A program made the position numbers and the translations under genes. 64,000 bases of DNA from positions 930,001 through 994,000 of the forward strand of contig NZ_CP108442.1 in assembly GCF_041435355.1 (NCBI RefSeq), in the 5' to 3' direction. Every line of letters starts with the position of its first letter. Within the stretch, counting starts at the first letter, position 1. The notes under the pieces are model-generated. The model saw only the letters and a program-made list of their open reading frames with translations, was not told where the DNA came from and did no database searches. The DNA comes from Streptomyces sp. NBC_01276. GTDB lineage: Bacteria > Actinomycetota > Actinomycetes > Streptomycetales > Streptomycetaceae. Shown here piece by piece: positions 47,466 through 56,010 of the stretch.

Positions 47466-47664
47466 ACGTCGCCAATCCCGTCGAACATGAGCGAGTCCCA
47501 GAACGATGCATCGGTCTGCCTGCCCAGCACCATCACCGTCCACAGTCGGCAGCGGCGGCGACGGGCAGAGACCTGATGGAGTGTCATTCCCGGCTGGCGA
47601 ACGGCAAGGCGTACGCGGTCTCACGCAAACCCGCCCCCTCGCAATCGAACACCGATGTGACCGC

Positions 47665-47935
47665 TCACGCAGCCACGGGCGAGGCCGTGCGTAGCGGCGT
47701 GAGCGCGGTGCTCCAGGCGATGACCTGGTCGAGCATTGCGTTCGGGGCGGGCAGGTTGTGGGCGCTGGGCTTGAAGAGGCTGAAGTTCTCGAATTCGGTG
47801 ATCATCGACAGTCCGACCTGCTGGCGCACGTCGGCCCCCGTCGTAGGACACGAAGCCGAGCGTTGTTCCACTCGGCATAGAGGAAGTCGATGGCGTTCTT
47901 CAGCACGCCGGGGATGCTGTACGGACAGTGGTCGG
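47665..47935 (-). pseudogene. NADPH-dependent FMN reductase remnant
   Basis: On the minus strand, [30 protein letters not shown] and [36 protein letters not shown] follow the order of SsuE/MsuE-like flavin reductases but lie in different frames with short deletions. The N-terminal half with the flavin-phosphate loop is absent. The last frame ends at 47665. Interpretation as a former FMN reductase gene is strong; a specific ssuE or msuE assignment is not. Confidence 0.75.
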
Positions 47936-48049
47936 CACCCGGCAGCGCGGATGACGGGCCCGCTCAACCGCTGACTCGCGTCTCGGAGAACTCCGCCGCG
48001 CTGCTCCCTTGAAGCCGCACCGCCGCCGGGCCGGTGGGCCTTGTCGAGG

Positions 48050-49528
48050 TTACGCGTCTCCGCATCTCGGGGCCGCCCGCCGCGCGGGCGTGGACCCCGG
48101 GCTGGCATGGGAGCCCTTCGCCGAGGGGGGACCGGCGGTGGCCTTGACGCGTTGTGCGCTGCCGGCGGGCCGCCGGCCCGAGGTCACGGTGGCCAGGGCC
48201 AGGACGGCCAGTCCGCATCCGGTGATGGCCCACCAGGCCGCCGACCGCGCCCCGGAGGCTGCGGCGGCTCCGATCAGAGCGATGCCGAGGGCCGCGCCGA
48301 CCTGCCGGCTGGTCGCGGCGATCGAGGCGGCCACCCCGGCCTGGGCGCTCGGGAGGCCGACTACCGCCGTGTCGGTGACGGGCGCGTTGACGAAGCCGAA
48401 GCCCAGCCCGAACAGCGCGTACATCAGGGACAGCAGGAGTTGAGAGGGGTGGGTCGAGCGGGTGACCAGTGCGGCCAGCGCGCCGCTGGAGGCGATGCCC
48501 GCCCCCGCGATCAGCAGCGGAACGCGCGGGCCGCGGCTGCCGACGATCCGCCCGGACAGCGGCGGGCACAGCAGCGACAGCGCCGCCATCGGCAGCAGCC
48601 GCAGCCCGGCGTCCAGGGGACTCAGCCCGAGATCGCCTTGCAGGTAGACGGTGTTGGCGAACAGGAAGCCACTGAGCGCGGCGAACGCGAAGACCGCGGT
48701 CGCCGTGGCTCCGCTGAAGGGCGCGCTGCGGAACAGTCTCGGGTCGATCAGCGATTCGTCACGCCGCCTCTCGTACGGTACGAGCCAGGCCAGCGCGCCC
48801 GCCGCGGCGAGCAGACTCGCCACGACCAGGGGCGATGTCCAGCCCGCGCCGCGCGCCTCGATGAGGGCGTACGTCAGCGTGCCGAGCAGGACGGCCACCA
48901 GGATCTGTCCCCCCGGGTCCGGCCGACGGGGATGCGGCGCCCGGGACTCGTGGATGTGGAGCGTGGTGAGCATGAGCGCGGCCAGACCGATCGGCACGTT
49001 CACCCAGAACACCGACCGCCACCCCGCCGACTGTACGAGGAGGCCGCCGAGGACCGGTCCGGCGGCCATGCTCAGGCCGACGACCGCGCCCCAGGTGCCG
49101 ATCGCCCGCGCCCGCTCACGCGGATGCGGGAAGGCGTGCGTGAGGATGGCCATGGCGACCGGGGTGAGCATGGAACCGCCCGCCGCCTGCACCGTGCGGA
49201 AGGCCACGAGCCAGTCCGTCGTCGGTGCGAGGCTGCACAGCGTCGACCCGACGGTGAACAGCATCAGCCCGAGTCGGAAGACGCGCTTGCGCCCGAGGCG
49301 GTCGGCGGTGGAACCGGCAGATGTCAGCAGTGTGGCCAGCACGATGGTGTAGGCGTCCAGGGTCCATTGGAGGCCCGTCACGGAAGAGTTCAGGTCCTGC
49401 CGGATCGCGGGAAGGGCGACGTTGAGGATGGTGGTGTCGAGGCTGACCAGCAGCACGCTCAGGCAGCAGATGGCCAGCACGAGCGACTGCCGGCCGCGGC
49501 CCGGCTCGGGGGCGCGGGTGTCTTCCAC
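48050..49528 (-). CDS. MFS multidrug efflux transporter (DHA2/EmrB-QacA type)
   Basis: A 492-residue transporter with 14 predicted membrane helices. SVLLVSLDTTILNVALPAI (motif D1-like), GSTADRLGRKRVFRLG (motif A) and AIGTWGAVVGLSMAAGPVLGGLLV (motif C of drug:H+ antiporters) are clear. The C-terminal ~45 residues form a soluble tail (SGRRPAGSAQRVKA...), less conserved. GTG 49528 directly abuts the hydrolase stop (TGAGTG), so translation is coupled. Last gene of cupin-hydrolase-MFS, probably repressed by the divergent TetR; exports an unknown compound. Confidence 0.92.
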   Translation of the reverse strand: MEDTRAPEPGRGRQSLVLAICCLSVLLVSLDTTILNVALPAIRQDLNSSVTGLQWTLDAYTIVLATLLTSAGSTADRLGRKRVFRLGLMLFTVGSTLCSLAPTTDWLVAFRTVQAAGGSMLTPVAMAILTHAFPHPRERARAIGTWGAVVGLSMAAGPVLGGLLVQSAGWRSVFWVNVPIGLAALMLTTLHIHESRAPHPRRPDPGGQILVAVLLGTLTYALIEARGAGWTSPLVVASLLAAAGALAWLVPYERRRDESLIDPRLFRSAPFSGATATAVFAFAALSGFLFANTVYLQGDLGLSPLDAGLRLLPMAALSLLCPPLSGRIVGSRGPRVPLLIAGAGIASSGALAALVTRSTHPSQLLLSLMYALFGLGFGFVNAPVTDTAVVGLPSAQAGVAASIAATSRQVGAALGIALIGAAAASGARSAAWWAITGCGLAVLALATVTSGRRPAGSAQRVKATAGPPSAKGSHASPGSTPARRAAPRCGDA

Positions 49529-50317
49529 TCAGCGCCGGGCTTCGGCGAAGTCCGCTACGGCAGACAGGAGTTGGCCGGGGGTCTCGATCTGGGGCATGTG
49601 CCCCGTGTCGGGGAGGAGGCGGAATTCGGCGTCGGGGAGGGCCGCGGCGTAGGCGCGGCCGTAGTCGGCGTCGACGACCTGGTCGCTGGCGCCCCACACG
49701 ACGAGCGCCGGAACCGCGACGGCGGCCAGCCGCCCGCGCAGGGTCGGGTCGGCCATCACGTGAGGGCCCGAGTAGACCTCCAGGGCGGAGCGGTTGGCGG
49801 CCATGACGGCGCGGGCGGCCTCCGGGAGGGTGGCGGGGTCGACGGCGAACGCGGCCGGGTCGTGGAAGGCGAGCTTGGACAGTTCGGCGGGCGTCAGGGA
49901 GAAGGTGTCCGCGATCGGGTGGCCGGGGACGTGGATGCCGGCCGCGTTCACGAGGACGACGGCGCCGATCCGGTCGCTGCCGACCAGGGCCAGTTCGGCG
50001 GCGATCCAGCCGCCGATGGAGTTGCCGACGACGGTGACCCCTGTGAGGTCGAGCCCGTCCAGCAGCAGGGCGTAGCTCTCGGCCAGGGCGGTGACGTCGG
50101 TCAGCCAGCCGGGGCGGTGGGTGCCGCCGAAGCCGGGATGGACAGGGGTGATGACCCTGGCGTGGCGCTGCTCGGCAAGTAGCCGGGCGAACGGGGCGAC
50201 GGTCTGGGGGCCGCCGCCGCCGTGCAGCAGCAGGTAGGTGCGCCCCTGGCCCTGGTCCTCGACGGTGAGGTCGAGCGTGCCGGAGGGGTGGGCGAGGGTG
50301 TGGACGGTGCTGGTCAT
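49529..50317 (-). CDS. Alpha/beta hydrolase
   Basis: A 262-residue alpha/beta-fold hydrolase. The nucleophile elbow is VVGNSIGGWIAAELA (GxSxG), the oxyanion region LLLHGGGGP, the acid in VVWGASDQVVD, and the histidine in LPDTGHMPQIE. Similar to ring-cleavage-product hydrolases and esterases. ATG 50317 follows the cupin gene by 33 bp and the MFS gene starts at its stop. In the operon it could inactivate a toxic ester or ring product before export. Confidence 0.92.
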   Translation of the reverse strand: MTSTVHTLAHPSGTLDLTVEDQGQGRTYLLLHGGGGPQTVAPFARLLAEQRHARVITPVHPGFGGTHRPGWLTDVTALAESYALLLDGLDLTGVTVVGNSIGGWIAAELALVGSDRIGAVVLVNAAGIHVPGHPIADTFSLTPAELSKLAFHDPAAFAVDPATLPEAARAVMAANRSALEVYSGPHVMADPTLRGRLAAVAVPALVVWGASDQVVDADYGRAYAAALPDAEFRLLPDTGHMPQIETPGQLLSAVADFAEARR

Positions 50318-50350
50318 GGGGAGTCCTCCTGGACGGTAGTACCGGGGGGG

Positions 50351-50809
50351 TTAGGCGAAGTCGGTGGCGGGCACGGTGGCGTAGCGGCTCATCGCCTCGA
50401 CGGTCGCCTGCGGGGTCAGCTCCCCGGCGCCGGCGATCATGTCCCGCAGATCGCGGAAGTACTGCACGTAGAGATCAGGCGTGAAGGTGTTGATCATCAC
50501 CGCCGGCTCGTCGCCGAGGTTGGCGAAGGTGTGCGGGGCGCCGGGCGGGATCATCGCGAGAGTGCCGGGCGGGGCGACGTGAACCGTTTCCCCGACGGTG
50601 AAGTGCACGGTGCCGGAGACGACGTAGAAGCCCTCGTCGTGCTGGGCGTGCCGGTGCTGCGGGGGGCCTTCGGTGTGGGGGGCGAGAGTGATCTCGCCGA
50701 TCCCGAGCCGGTGGCCGGTGGTGCTTCCGTCCTCGAGGATGCGCATCTGGGCCCGCCCCAGGCGGATCGTCTCGCCGCCGTCCGGGCCGACCACGGAAAC
50801 CTCTGACAT
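50351..50809 (-). CDS. Cupin-domain protein
   Basis: A 152-residue single cupin. Motif 1 PQHRHAQHDEGFYVVSGTVHFTVG and motif 2 PPGAPHTFANLGDEPAVMINTFTP carry the metal-binding His/Glu set. Such proteins are quercetinase-like dioxygenases, isomerases or ligand binders. The C-terminal helix (ATVEAMSRYATVPATDFA) matches many actinobacterial cupins. ATG 50809 is the first gene of the operon, just downstream of two TGAGAG/CTCTCA palindromes that the divergent TetR probably binds. Confidence 0.9.
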   Translation of the reverse strand: MSEVSVVGPDGGETIRLGRAQMRILEDGSTTGHRLGIGEITLAPHTEGPPQHRHAQHDEGFYVVSGTVHFTVGETVHVAPPGTLAMIPPGAPHTFANLGDEPAVMINTFTPDLYVQYFRDLRDMIAGAGELTPQATVEAMSRYATVPATDFA

Positions 50810-50821
50810 CCCTGCCTCCTT

Positions 50822-50841
50822 CGTGAGAGTTCGCTCTCACG
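50822..50841. promoter_or_regulatory. TetR operator 1 (CGTGAGAG-TTCG-CTCTCACG)
   Basis: A perfect inverted repeat with 8-bp arms and 4-bp spacer, 12 bp upstream of the cupin start. It overlaps the probable cupin ribosome and promoter region. Together with the second site at 50876, it suggests repression of both divergent transcripts. Confidence 0.85.
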
Positions 50842-50875
50842 AGATTAGAGAGTTGGCTGTCGTCATGCAAGTGGA

Positions 50876-50890
50876 CTCTCACAATGAGAG
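50876..50890. promoter_or_regulatory. TetR operator 2 (CTCTCA-CAA-TGAGAG)
   Basis: A perfect inverted repeat with 6-bp arms, inverted in half-site order relative to operator 1 but sharing TGAGAG/CTCTCA. It is 47 bp upstream of the TetR start and could mediate autoregulation. Confidence 0.75.
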
Positions 50891-50937
50891 GGTGTTGATA
50901 GGGTCGGCAGGCACGGACACGCAGGAATGGGGACGTA

Positions 50938-51552
50938 GTGATGACGACGGGGACCGGGGCGGGCCGCAGCAATCAGAAGCAGCGCACGCGTACCGCGATC
51001 GTCGAGGCCGCCCGCGCACTCATCGGTACGGGCGCGGAGGTGACCATGCCCGCGATCGCCCGTGCGGCGCTGGTCTCCGAGGCCACTGCCTACCGGTACT
51101 TCCCCGACCTCCCCTCGCTCATCGGAGAGTCCCTGGCCGGAGTCTGGCCCGCGCCCGCCGACGCTCTGCGGCCGGTCGCCCGCTCCACCGACCCCGTCGA
51201 ACGGGTGGCCTTCGCCTGCGAGTTCCTGCTCCGCGGGGTCCTCGTCCGCCAGGGGGCGGTGCGCGCCATGATCGCGGCCACCGTCACCCGGCCCGAGACG
51301 GCCTCCGCCCGGCCCGGCATCCGCTTCGGCCTGATCGACCAGGCGCTGATCCCGCTGAGGGACACACTGGGGGCGACGGAGCCGGAAGCGTTCGCCCAGC
51401 TCGAGCGGGACCTCGCCGTGACCGTCAGCGCGGAGGCCCTCTTCTGCCTCATGGACCTGTGCGGACTCGCCCCCGACGAGGCCGTGGCCAGCGCCGTGCA
51501 CACCGCGAGCACCCTCACCGAGGCCGCCGTACGCCGGGCCGCCCACCGCTGA
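50938..51552 (+). CDS. TetR-family regulator of the cupin-hydrolase-MFS operon
   Basis: A 204-residue TetR protein. The DNA-binding domain is RTRTAIVEAARALIGTGAEVTMPAIARAALVSEATAYRYFPDLPSLI; the rest is a helical ligand-binding domain. The frame starts at GTG 50938 or ATG 50941 (MTTGTGAGR). Divergent from the operon with two palindromes in the 128-bp gap, so it is the likely local repressor. Confidence 0.92.
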   Translation: MMTTGTGAGRSNQKQRTRTAIVEAARALIGTGAEVTMPAIARAALVSEATAYRYFPDLPSLIGESLAGVWPAPADALRPVARSTDPVERVAFACEFLLRGVLVRQGAVRAMIAATVTRPETASARPGIRFGLIDQALIPLRDTLGATEPEAFAQLERDLAVTVSAEALFCLMDLCGLAPDEAVASAVHTASTLTEAAVRRAAHR

Positions 51553-51956
51553 CGACCGGCCGGGGACCGCACTGCCGGCGGCGGCCTGGTGGACGTCGGC
51601 GGCGAACCGGCCCGCGACCCCCGGCGGGCCGGGCGGCCTTCGACCTGGCCGAGCCGAAGGCCGGGGCCGTGGTGCAGACCCTCGTGAACACCGCGGTCCG
51701 CGCCATGCCCGGCAAGCCCGTGCCGGGCGGGGAGCACGGGGCCGGCTGATCGTCGGCCGCGGTCAACCGACTTCGGGCCGCCTCGCCCTACCGCCACTTC
51801 GCCGGCTAGGACGCTTCTCGCCGCGGCATCCGATCACGGTTATGCCACACGGCTCGACAGCCTCAAGCGGGTGGCGGCGGACACCCCTGAGGCGAGGGAG
51901 CAATTGCTGGGTCTGGTCGGGTCGGCGGTGTCCGGACTCGGCCGGAGAGTGCCTTC
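51553..51956. other. Region without intact gene (possible remnants)
   Basis: Between two TetR genes. A plus-strand stretch ending at 51750 (FDLAEPKAGAVVQTLVNTAVRAMPGKP) and another (51810-52019, RTLLAAASDHGYATRLDSLKRVAADTPEAREQLLGLVG...) look protein-like, but neither has a start and the second runs over the next gene. I recognise no family. They may be decayed gene ends. Confidence 0.4.
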
Positions 51957-52571
51957 TTACGCCTCCTTGCGCGTGCCTGGCCGATCGGAACTGCTGCCGA
52001 GGGCGTTGTCGATGTAGGCCGCGAGCGAGGACCGCAGGCCCTCGGGCGTCATCTTCTGATCGTCGATCAGGTGCGCCACGAGGTCGGCGCGGATGGCGGC
52101 CAGCAGTGCGTGGGCGGTGAAGTCCGCGCCGTGGACACCGGGCACTTGATCGAGTTCGGCACGGAGGATTTCGTACCACCAGCCGTAGTGCTCGGCCTGG
52201 TAGGGGCTGCTGAGCCCGGCGTCCTCCGCGGCCGACATCAGGTGCCGGTTCTCGATCTTGAAGCGCAGCAAGGCGTCGAGGAGGTCCAGCACCCGCTGCC
52301 GCGGTGTCGACCCGGGTATGTCCTGCGCTTCCCGCACGGTTTGATGCAGGGGTTCGAGGCGGGCGGCGATTACAGCGCCGATCAGGCCGGCACGGTCACC
52401 GAAGCGGCGGAAGAGAGTGCCCTTGCCCACGCCCGCGGCGGCGGCGATGTCGTCCATCGACACGCTGTGGGGGCTGCCGCTGGCGGCGAAGAGGGCGTCG
52501 GAGGCGGCCAGGACGGCCTCTCGGTTGCGCAGGGCGTCTGCACGCTCCGCGCGCTCGCTGCGCTGGGCCAC
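51957..52571 (-). CDS. TetR-family regulator
   Basis: A 204-residue regulator. The DNA-binding domain is LRNREAVLAASDALFAASGSPHSVSMDDIAAAAGVGKGTLFRRFGDRAGLIG; the C-terminal domain includes RFKIENRHLMSAAEDAG and YGWWYEILRAEL. GTG 52571 is chosen because GGAGG lies 5 nt upstream; the frame remains open to 52733. No immediately divergent intact target gene is present; the neighbour across a 424-bp gap is another, frameshifted TetR gene. The target is unknown. Confidence 0.9.
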   Translation of the reverse strand: MAQRSERAERADALRNREAVLAASDALFAASGSPHSVSMDDIAAAAGVGKGTLFRRFGDRAGLIGAVIAARLEPLHQTVREAQDIPGSTPRQRVLDLLDALLRFKIENRHLMSAAEDAGLSSPYQAEHYGWWYEILRAELDQVPGVHGADFTAHALLAAIRADLVAHLIDDQKMTPEGLRSSLAAYIDNALGSSSDRPGTRKEA

Positions 52572-52995
52572 GGGCCCTCCTCGATCATCGGCCTTCTTCG
52601 GCCTGTCCCGGCCCCGGGAATGATATTCGGTGGGGCGCGCCCGCGCGGCTCGCACCCGGCAGCGCCCGAGGCGCATCCAGTCGCCCCCTTCCGTCCGGCA
52701 ACGGATCCCCGCATCGCCGAAGCCGTCCGCCACCTCAGCGAGCGCCTCGCGCCACTCACGGCCGGGTGACGGGACCTGAACCCGATCAGCACCCCCACAG
52801 CGCGGCTCGGCTCCTCAGGGCGGCGAGCCGGGTAACCCCGAACGGCGCGATGAGTTCGGCGATGGCGGCCCGCAGCGACCTCGCGTCCATCCGACAGGCG
52901 GCTTGGCACGGATTGCCCCGAGGAGGAAAAGGGGGTGGCTCATCCGGTTCGCGCACCACGGCAATGCGGATGAGCTATCCCGTTAAACTTCTCCC
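52572..52995. other. Intergenic region without recognisable gene
   Basis: 424 bp between two divergent TetR genes. A plus-strand tail at about 52680-52769 (PATDPRIAEAVRHLSERLAPLTAG, stop) and a minus-strand stretch near 52800-52920 (MDARSLRAAIAELIAPFGVTRLAALRS) look like gene ends or fragments, but are too short to assign. The segment 52960-52990 is AT-richer and probably holds the promoter of the downstream TetR gene. Confidence 0.4.
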
Positions 52996-53618
52996 ATGAC
53001 GACCGCCCCCTACGCAAGGACGCAGCCCGCAACTGGGAACGGATCGTCGCCGTGGCCCGCGATCTCGTAGACGAGGGCACGCCACTCCAGCTCAACGACG
53101 TCGCCCGCCGCGCCGGGCTGGGCGTCGGCACCATCTACCGCCACTTCCCCACCGCCGAGGCGCTCTTGGAAGCCGTCGCCACCCCTTGCCTGGAGGCACT
53201 GGCCGCCCACGGCGAGAAGGCGCTGGCCGACGACAATCCCGGGCGCGGCCTGGCTGACTTCCTGACCCGCACCATCGAAGCGCAGGTCACCGACGCTTCC
53301 CTGGCCACGGTCACCGCCTCGGCCACGGATGCCTTGCCGCGCACCACCGAACTGAAGCGGACCCTGTGGCCGGTCGGCGGACGGCTACTCGACCGCGCCC
53401 GCGACGCCGGGGTCGTGCGCCCCGACCTGACCTCCGACGACCTGGTGCCGCTCATGTGCGGAGTCGCCTACGCAGCCAACGTCCACAGCGTCTCCACCGC
53501 CCGCATCGAGTCCGCCCGCCGCTATCTGACCGCGCTACTGGAAGGCGTGTGCGTCCCGGCTCACGACGGTGCCGGAAAAGATCCGGGTCCCGAAACTCGG
53601 GCCGGGCAGACTCCGTAA
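52996..53618 (+). pseudogene. TetR-family regulator with 5' frameshift
   Basis: The frame at 53001-53618 encodes a normal TetR protein: RPLRKDAARNWERIVAVARDLVDEG, NDVARRAGLGVGTIYRHFPTAEALLEAVA and a C-terminal domain (YAANVHSVSTARIESARRYLTALLEGV). The expected start ATG 52996 (ATG ACG AC...) is in another frame; one missing base near 52999-53010 would restore MTTRPLRKD. Without it, the only in-frame start is GTG 53052, which loses helix 1 of the DNA-binding domain. So it is either recently inactivated, truncated, or affected by a sequence error. No ribosome site precedes ATG 52996, which fits leaderless translation. Confidence 0.75.
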
Positions 53619-53736
53619 GAAGCCCGGCAGCCAGCGGCCGACAAGGCGTACGGCTGGCGGCACGCCAGGCGAGTCGCCTCTACCGAACGACTCTCACGCC
53701 GCTGCGAGTTGGCATCTCAGGCAACCGTTCTCGTGT

Positions 53737-53935
53737 TCATCGCAGTTCCTGCGTGACGGGCCGCGCGCCCAGTTGCTCCATCAGGGAGAACAGGTTCGCC
53801 ACACCCCAGTACTCGGCGATCTTTCCGTCGACCACGCGCATCGCGTCGACGGTCTCGAAGCTGATCTGTCGGCCGGTGGGGGCGATTCCGAAGAACGCGG
53901 GGCACGCAGTCGCGTGGGCGGAGCGTCCCTGGGGC
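53737..53935 (-). pseudogene. SnoaL-like cyclase/ester-cyclase remnant
   Basis: The minus strand reads FFGIAPTGRQISFETVDAMRVVDGKIAEYWGVANLFSLMEQLGA and stops at 53737, exactly the C-terminal third of SnoaL-like ester cyclases. No upstream half is present; the SRPBCC gene stop is 14 bp away. It is thus a 5'-truncated fragment at the end of the ADC-SRPBCC gene set. Confidence 0.8.
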
Positions 53936-53949
53936 TGGAGGCCCGGAAG

Positions 53950-54438
53950 TCAGCCGCGGACGTGCGTGCGGACCGCGCGCAGGGCGTGGCGTTGGACCAG
54001 TTTGATGACCGGGCTGCTGACCCAGAGCAACGGGGCGACCAGGGGGGTCGGCTGGATCGCCATCGTCCAGGTGAGGCGTGAGCCGGAGGGCGTGGGCTCG
54101 ACGGTCCAGTCCTCCGCCGCGTGGCGCAAGCCGGGACGAGACGCCTCGTAGACGCTGAAGGTGTACCGGCGCCCTTCGTCCCAGCGGAAGAAGCGTTCTC
54201 TTGCGGTAAAGAACTTCAGCAAGGTGACATCGCGTACCGTGCCGACGCCGAATGGGCGAGACGAGTTCCAGTTCAGGCCGGTGAATGCCCACACCCAGTC
54301 GACCAGCTGTTCGCCGGTCAGGATTTCCCATATCCGCTCGGCCGGCGCTGTGGTCTCTACCGAGCGTTCGTAGCGGAAGGGCGCCGAGATGAGGAAACTG
54401 TCTCCGATTTCGGCGAGCGGGTACCAGTGGCGAGCCAT
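53950..54438 (-). CDS. SRPBCC-fold protein (polyketide-cyclase/lipid-binding-like)
   Basis: A 162-residue START-like protein. FRYERSVETTAPAERIWEILTGEQLVDWV begins the fold; FGVGTVRDVTLLKFFTARERFFRWDEGRRYTFSV and AEDWTVEPTPSGSRLTWTMAI fit the beta-sheet, and the end has a long helix. The family binds hydrophobic ligands in a cavity. Start ATG 54438 lies 121 bp after the ADC-like gene stop; together with the SnoaL fragment, it suggests a former small-molecule pathway. Codon use is slightly less GC-biased than the core genes. Confidence 0.85.
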   Translation of the reverse strand: MARHWYPLAEIGDSFLISAPFRYERSVETTAPAERIWEILTGEQLVDWVWAFTGLNWNSSRPFGVGTVRDVTLLKFFTARERFFRWDEGRRYTFSVYEASRPGLRHAAEDWTVEPTPSGSRLTWTMAIQPTPLVAPLLWVSSPVIKLVQRHALRAVRTHVRG

Positions 54439-54559
54439 CAGGTGCGTCCTCCCCTCGACAGTTCAGATCGAGGCAGGCGCGAATCGGGCGGCAGACATGC
54501 CGCTGTGCGAGGATGCGCCCGCATCAAGGTGTGTTCCTGGCGGCATTGGGAGGGTTCGA

Positions 54560-55486
54560 TTATGCCGCATTATTCTTCTTCAGGTCTTCAAGGACCACCC
54601 ATTCGTCGGATTTCGTGTACATGGAGCCTTGCAGGACGAATGCGCCCAGTACGGCATTGCACGGCAGGAGTCGGCCGATCGGATCCTCTTCGGACGGGTA
54701 GATTTCCATGCTGGCGGCGTCGCCGGCGTAGACGTCCGCCTGCGTGATGTGCCAGGGGGTGCCTACGAGCTGGAGCACTTCGGCTCCGGCGTGGCCGTTC
54801 GGTCCCGGCCCGACGCCCGGGAAGCGCTTCAAAGCGACTGTCGGCAGAACGTAGTCCTGAGGTTCTCCCGTCGAAGGGGGCAACGGCAGCAACAGATTGT
54901 AGGGATAGGGTAGTTCGTCTGTCCTGTCGGCCGGCAACGGTACCGAGAACAGCTTGTTGCCCTTGGTGACGCAGGAGGAGGCCAGATCATTGAAGTTGGG
55001 ATCCACGGTCTTCGTCTGGATCGAGCCGCGAGACATTTGACTCAGGAAAAGATTTCCGTAGTTGCGCATCGTGATCCGGGCCATCTTCTTGGGGTAGCCG
55101 CCCAGTTCACGCCCGGCCAGCAAGGCCGCGTCGTTGTCCACGTAGATGGCGGGGACGTACCCGTAGGGGCGGCCTTGATGGAGGACCGAGATCGAGATGA
55201 TCACCTCCATGTAGGGGCCGAGGTCACATTCGCGATACTTGGCGAACACGAGGTTCGCCGACGCCATTCCGGGCAAGGCTGGAAATGCGATGAGTTCCAG
55301 CTCTTTCGGGATCAGCGCGGCTGCCTTTTCAGCATCGGTCGCAAAGGCTACCGACACGTAGTCCATGGCCCTATAACCGGCCATTGCCCCGTCGTAGGTC
55401 TGCCCCCAGTGAGGCATCGTCTTCGTCGTGTACTCCTCCGGTGGCAGAGTACCCTTCAGGCCGGGCTCGATAGCAGGCGTAGTCAT
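54560..55486 (-). CDS. Acetoacetate decarboxylase-fold protein
   Basis: A 308-residue member of the ADC superfamily. GRELGGYPKKMARI contains the lysine pair of the Schiff-base centre, and PYMEVIISISVLHQG the conserved glutamate; both catalytic features of true acetoacetate decarboxylases are kept. It is longer than classic ADC (~245 aa) and closer to ADC-like cyclases and aldolase-dehydratases of actinomycetes. ATG 55486 follows AAAGGAAGAGAAC. Ends TAA. Divergent from the arylsulfatase, upstream of SRPBCC. Lower GC than neighbours, so possibly acquired. Substrate unknown. Confidence 0.88.
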   Translation of the reverse strand: MTTPAIEPGLKGTLPPEEYTTKTMPHWGQTYDGAMAGYRAMDYVSVAFATDAEKAAALIPKELELIAFPALPGMASANLVFAKYRECDLGPYMEVIISISVLHQGRPYGYVPAIYVDNDAALLAGRELGGYPKKMARITMRNYGNLFLSQMSRGSIQTKTVDPNFNDLASSCVTKGNKLFSVPLPADRTDELPYPYNLLLPLPPSTGEPQDYVLPTVALKRFPGVGPGPNGHAGAEVLQLVGTPWHITQADVYAGDAASMEIYPSEEDPIGRLLPCNAVLGAFVLQGSMYTKSDEWVVLEDLKKNNAA

Positions 55487-56010
55487 GTTCTCTTCCTTTG
55501 GATTGCGAAACGCCGCACGGAAGGCGGGGATTTGGCGAATCTCTGAATGCCGTGCCTGTAATCGCCTCGATCGGCCGTTTGATCAGGCACCGGAATTTCG
55601 CACCTGGGCAGCCATTGACGAGCATTCGGAAGGTCCAGTGGCGGCCATCTCTTGATGCACCTACCATAATTATGGTGCTCTACGCGTGGTCGGCCAGCAA
55701 CTGGACCTCCACTTCGGCCGCAGGGCCGCATAAGCACATCCTCACGCGGGTTCGCGTCACTGAAATTCTGACTTCGGAGTCCCGCAAACGGTTCTTCGGG
55801 GTGCCACGAGTCGCCGGTGGAGCGGTCTCGAAACGGCTCAAGGGGTAGCCGAGAGCGCGCATGGAACCCCTGCTGTGGCAGCCGATCTGTGGTGGACACC
55901 GCCGGAGCCGGAATCGACCGGCGGGACTGCGCAGCCGCCCGCCGCTCCGTGCACATCGGCCCAGCTGCCGAACCGTCCGCACGGGTCGGCAGGAAGGAAG
56001 GACGGGCACG
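55487..56010. other. Divergent intergenic region (ADC-like / arylsulfatase)
   Basis: 524 bp with lower GC than the surroundings. A perfect 14-bp palindrome lies at 55663-55676. A plus-strand frame (55498-55848) and a minus-strand frame (55483-55956) exist, but both lack family resemblance and a good ribosome site. I regard the stretch as a long regulatory region with possible gene debris. Confidence 0.5.
55663..55676. promoter_or_regulatory. AT-rich palindromic operator
   Basis: ACCATAATTATGGT is a perfect 14-bp palindrome, conspicuously AT-rich in this genome, 177 bp upstream of the ADC-like gene and 335 bp upstream of the sulfatase gene. A MarR- or TetR-type regulator is the likely binder. 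The nearby decayed or intact TetR proteins are candidates. Confidence 0.6.

Noticed and set aside
51587..52019. Protein-like stretches on the plus strand between two TetR genes
   Set aside because: No start, no recognised family, and the second is antisense to the TetR gene; kept only as possible remnants.
52680..52920. Possible transposase or recombinase fragments
   Set aside because: Short segments without a DDE, HUH or serine-recombinase motif and without terminal inverted repeats or target duplications.
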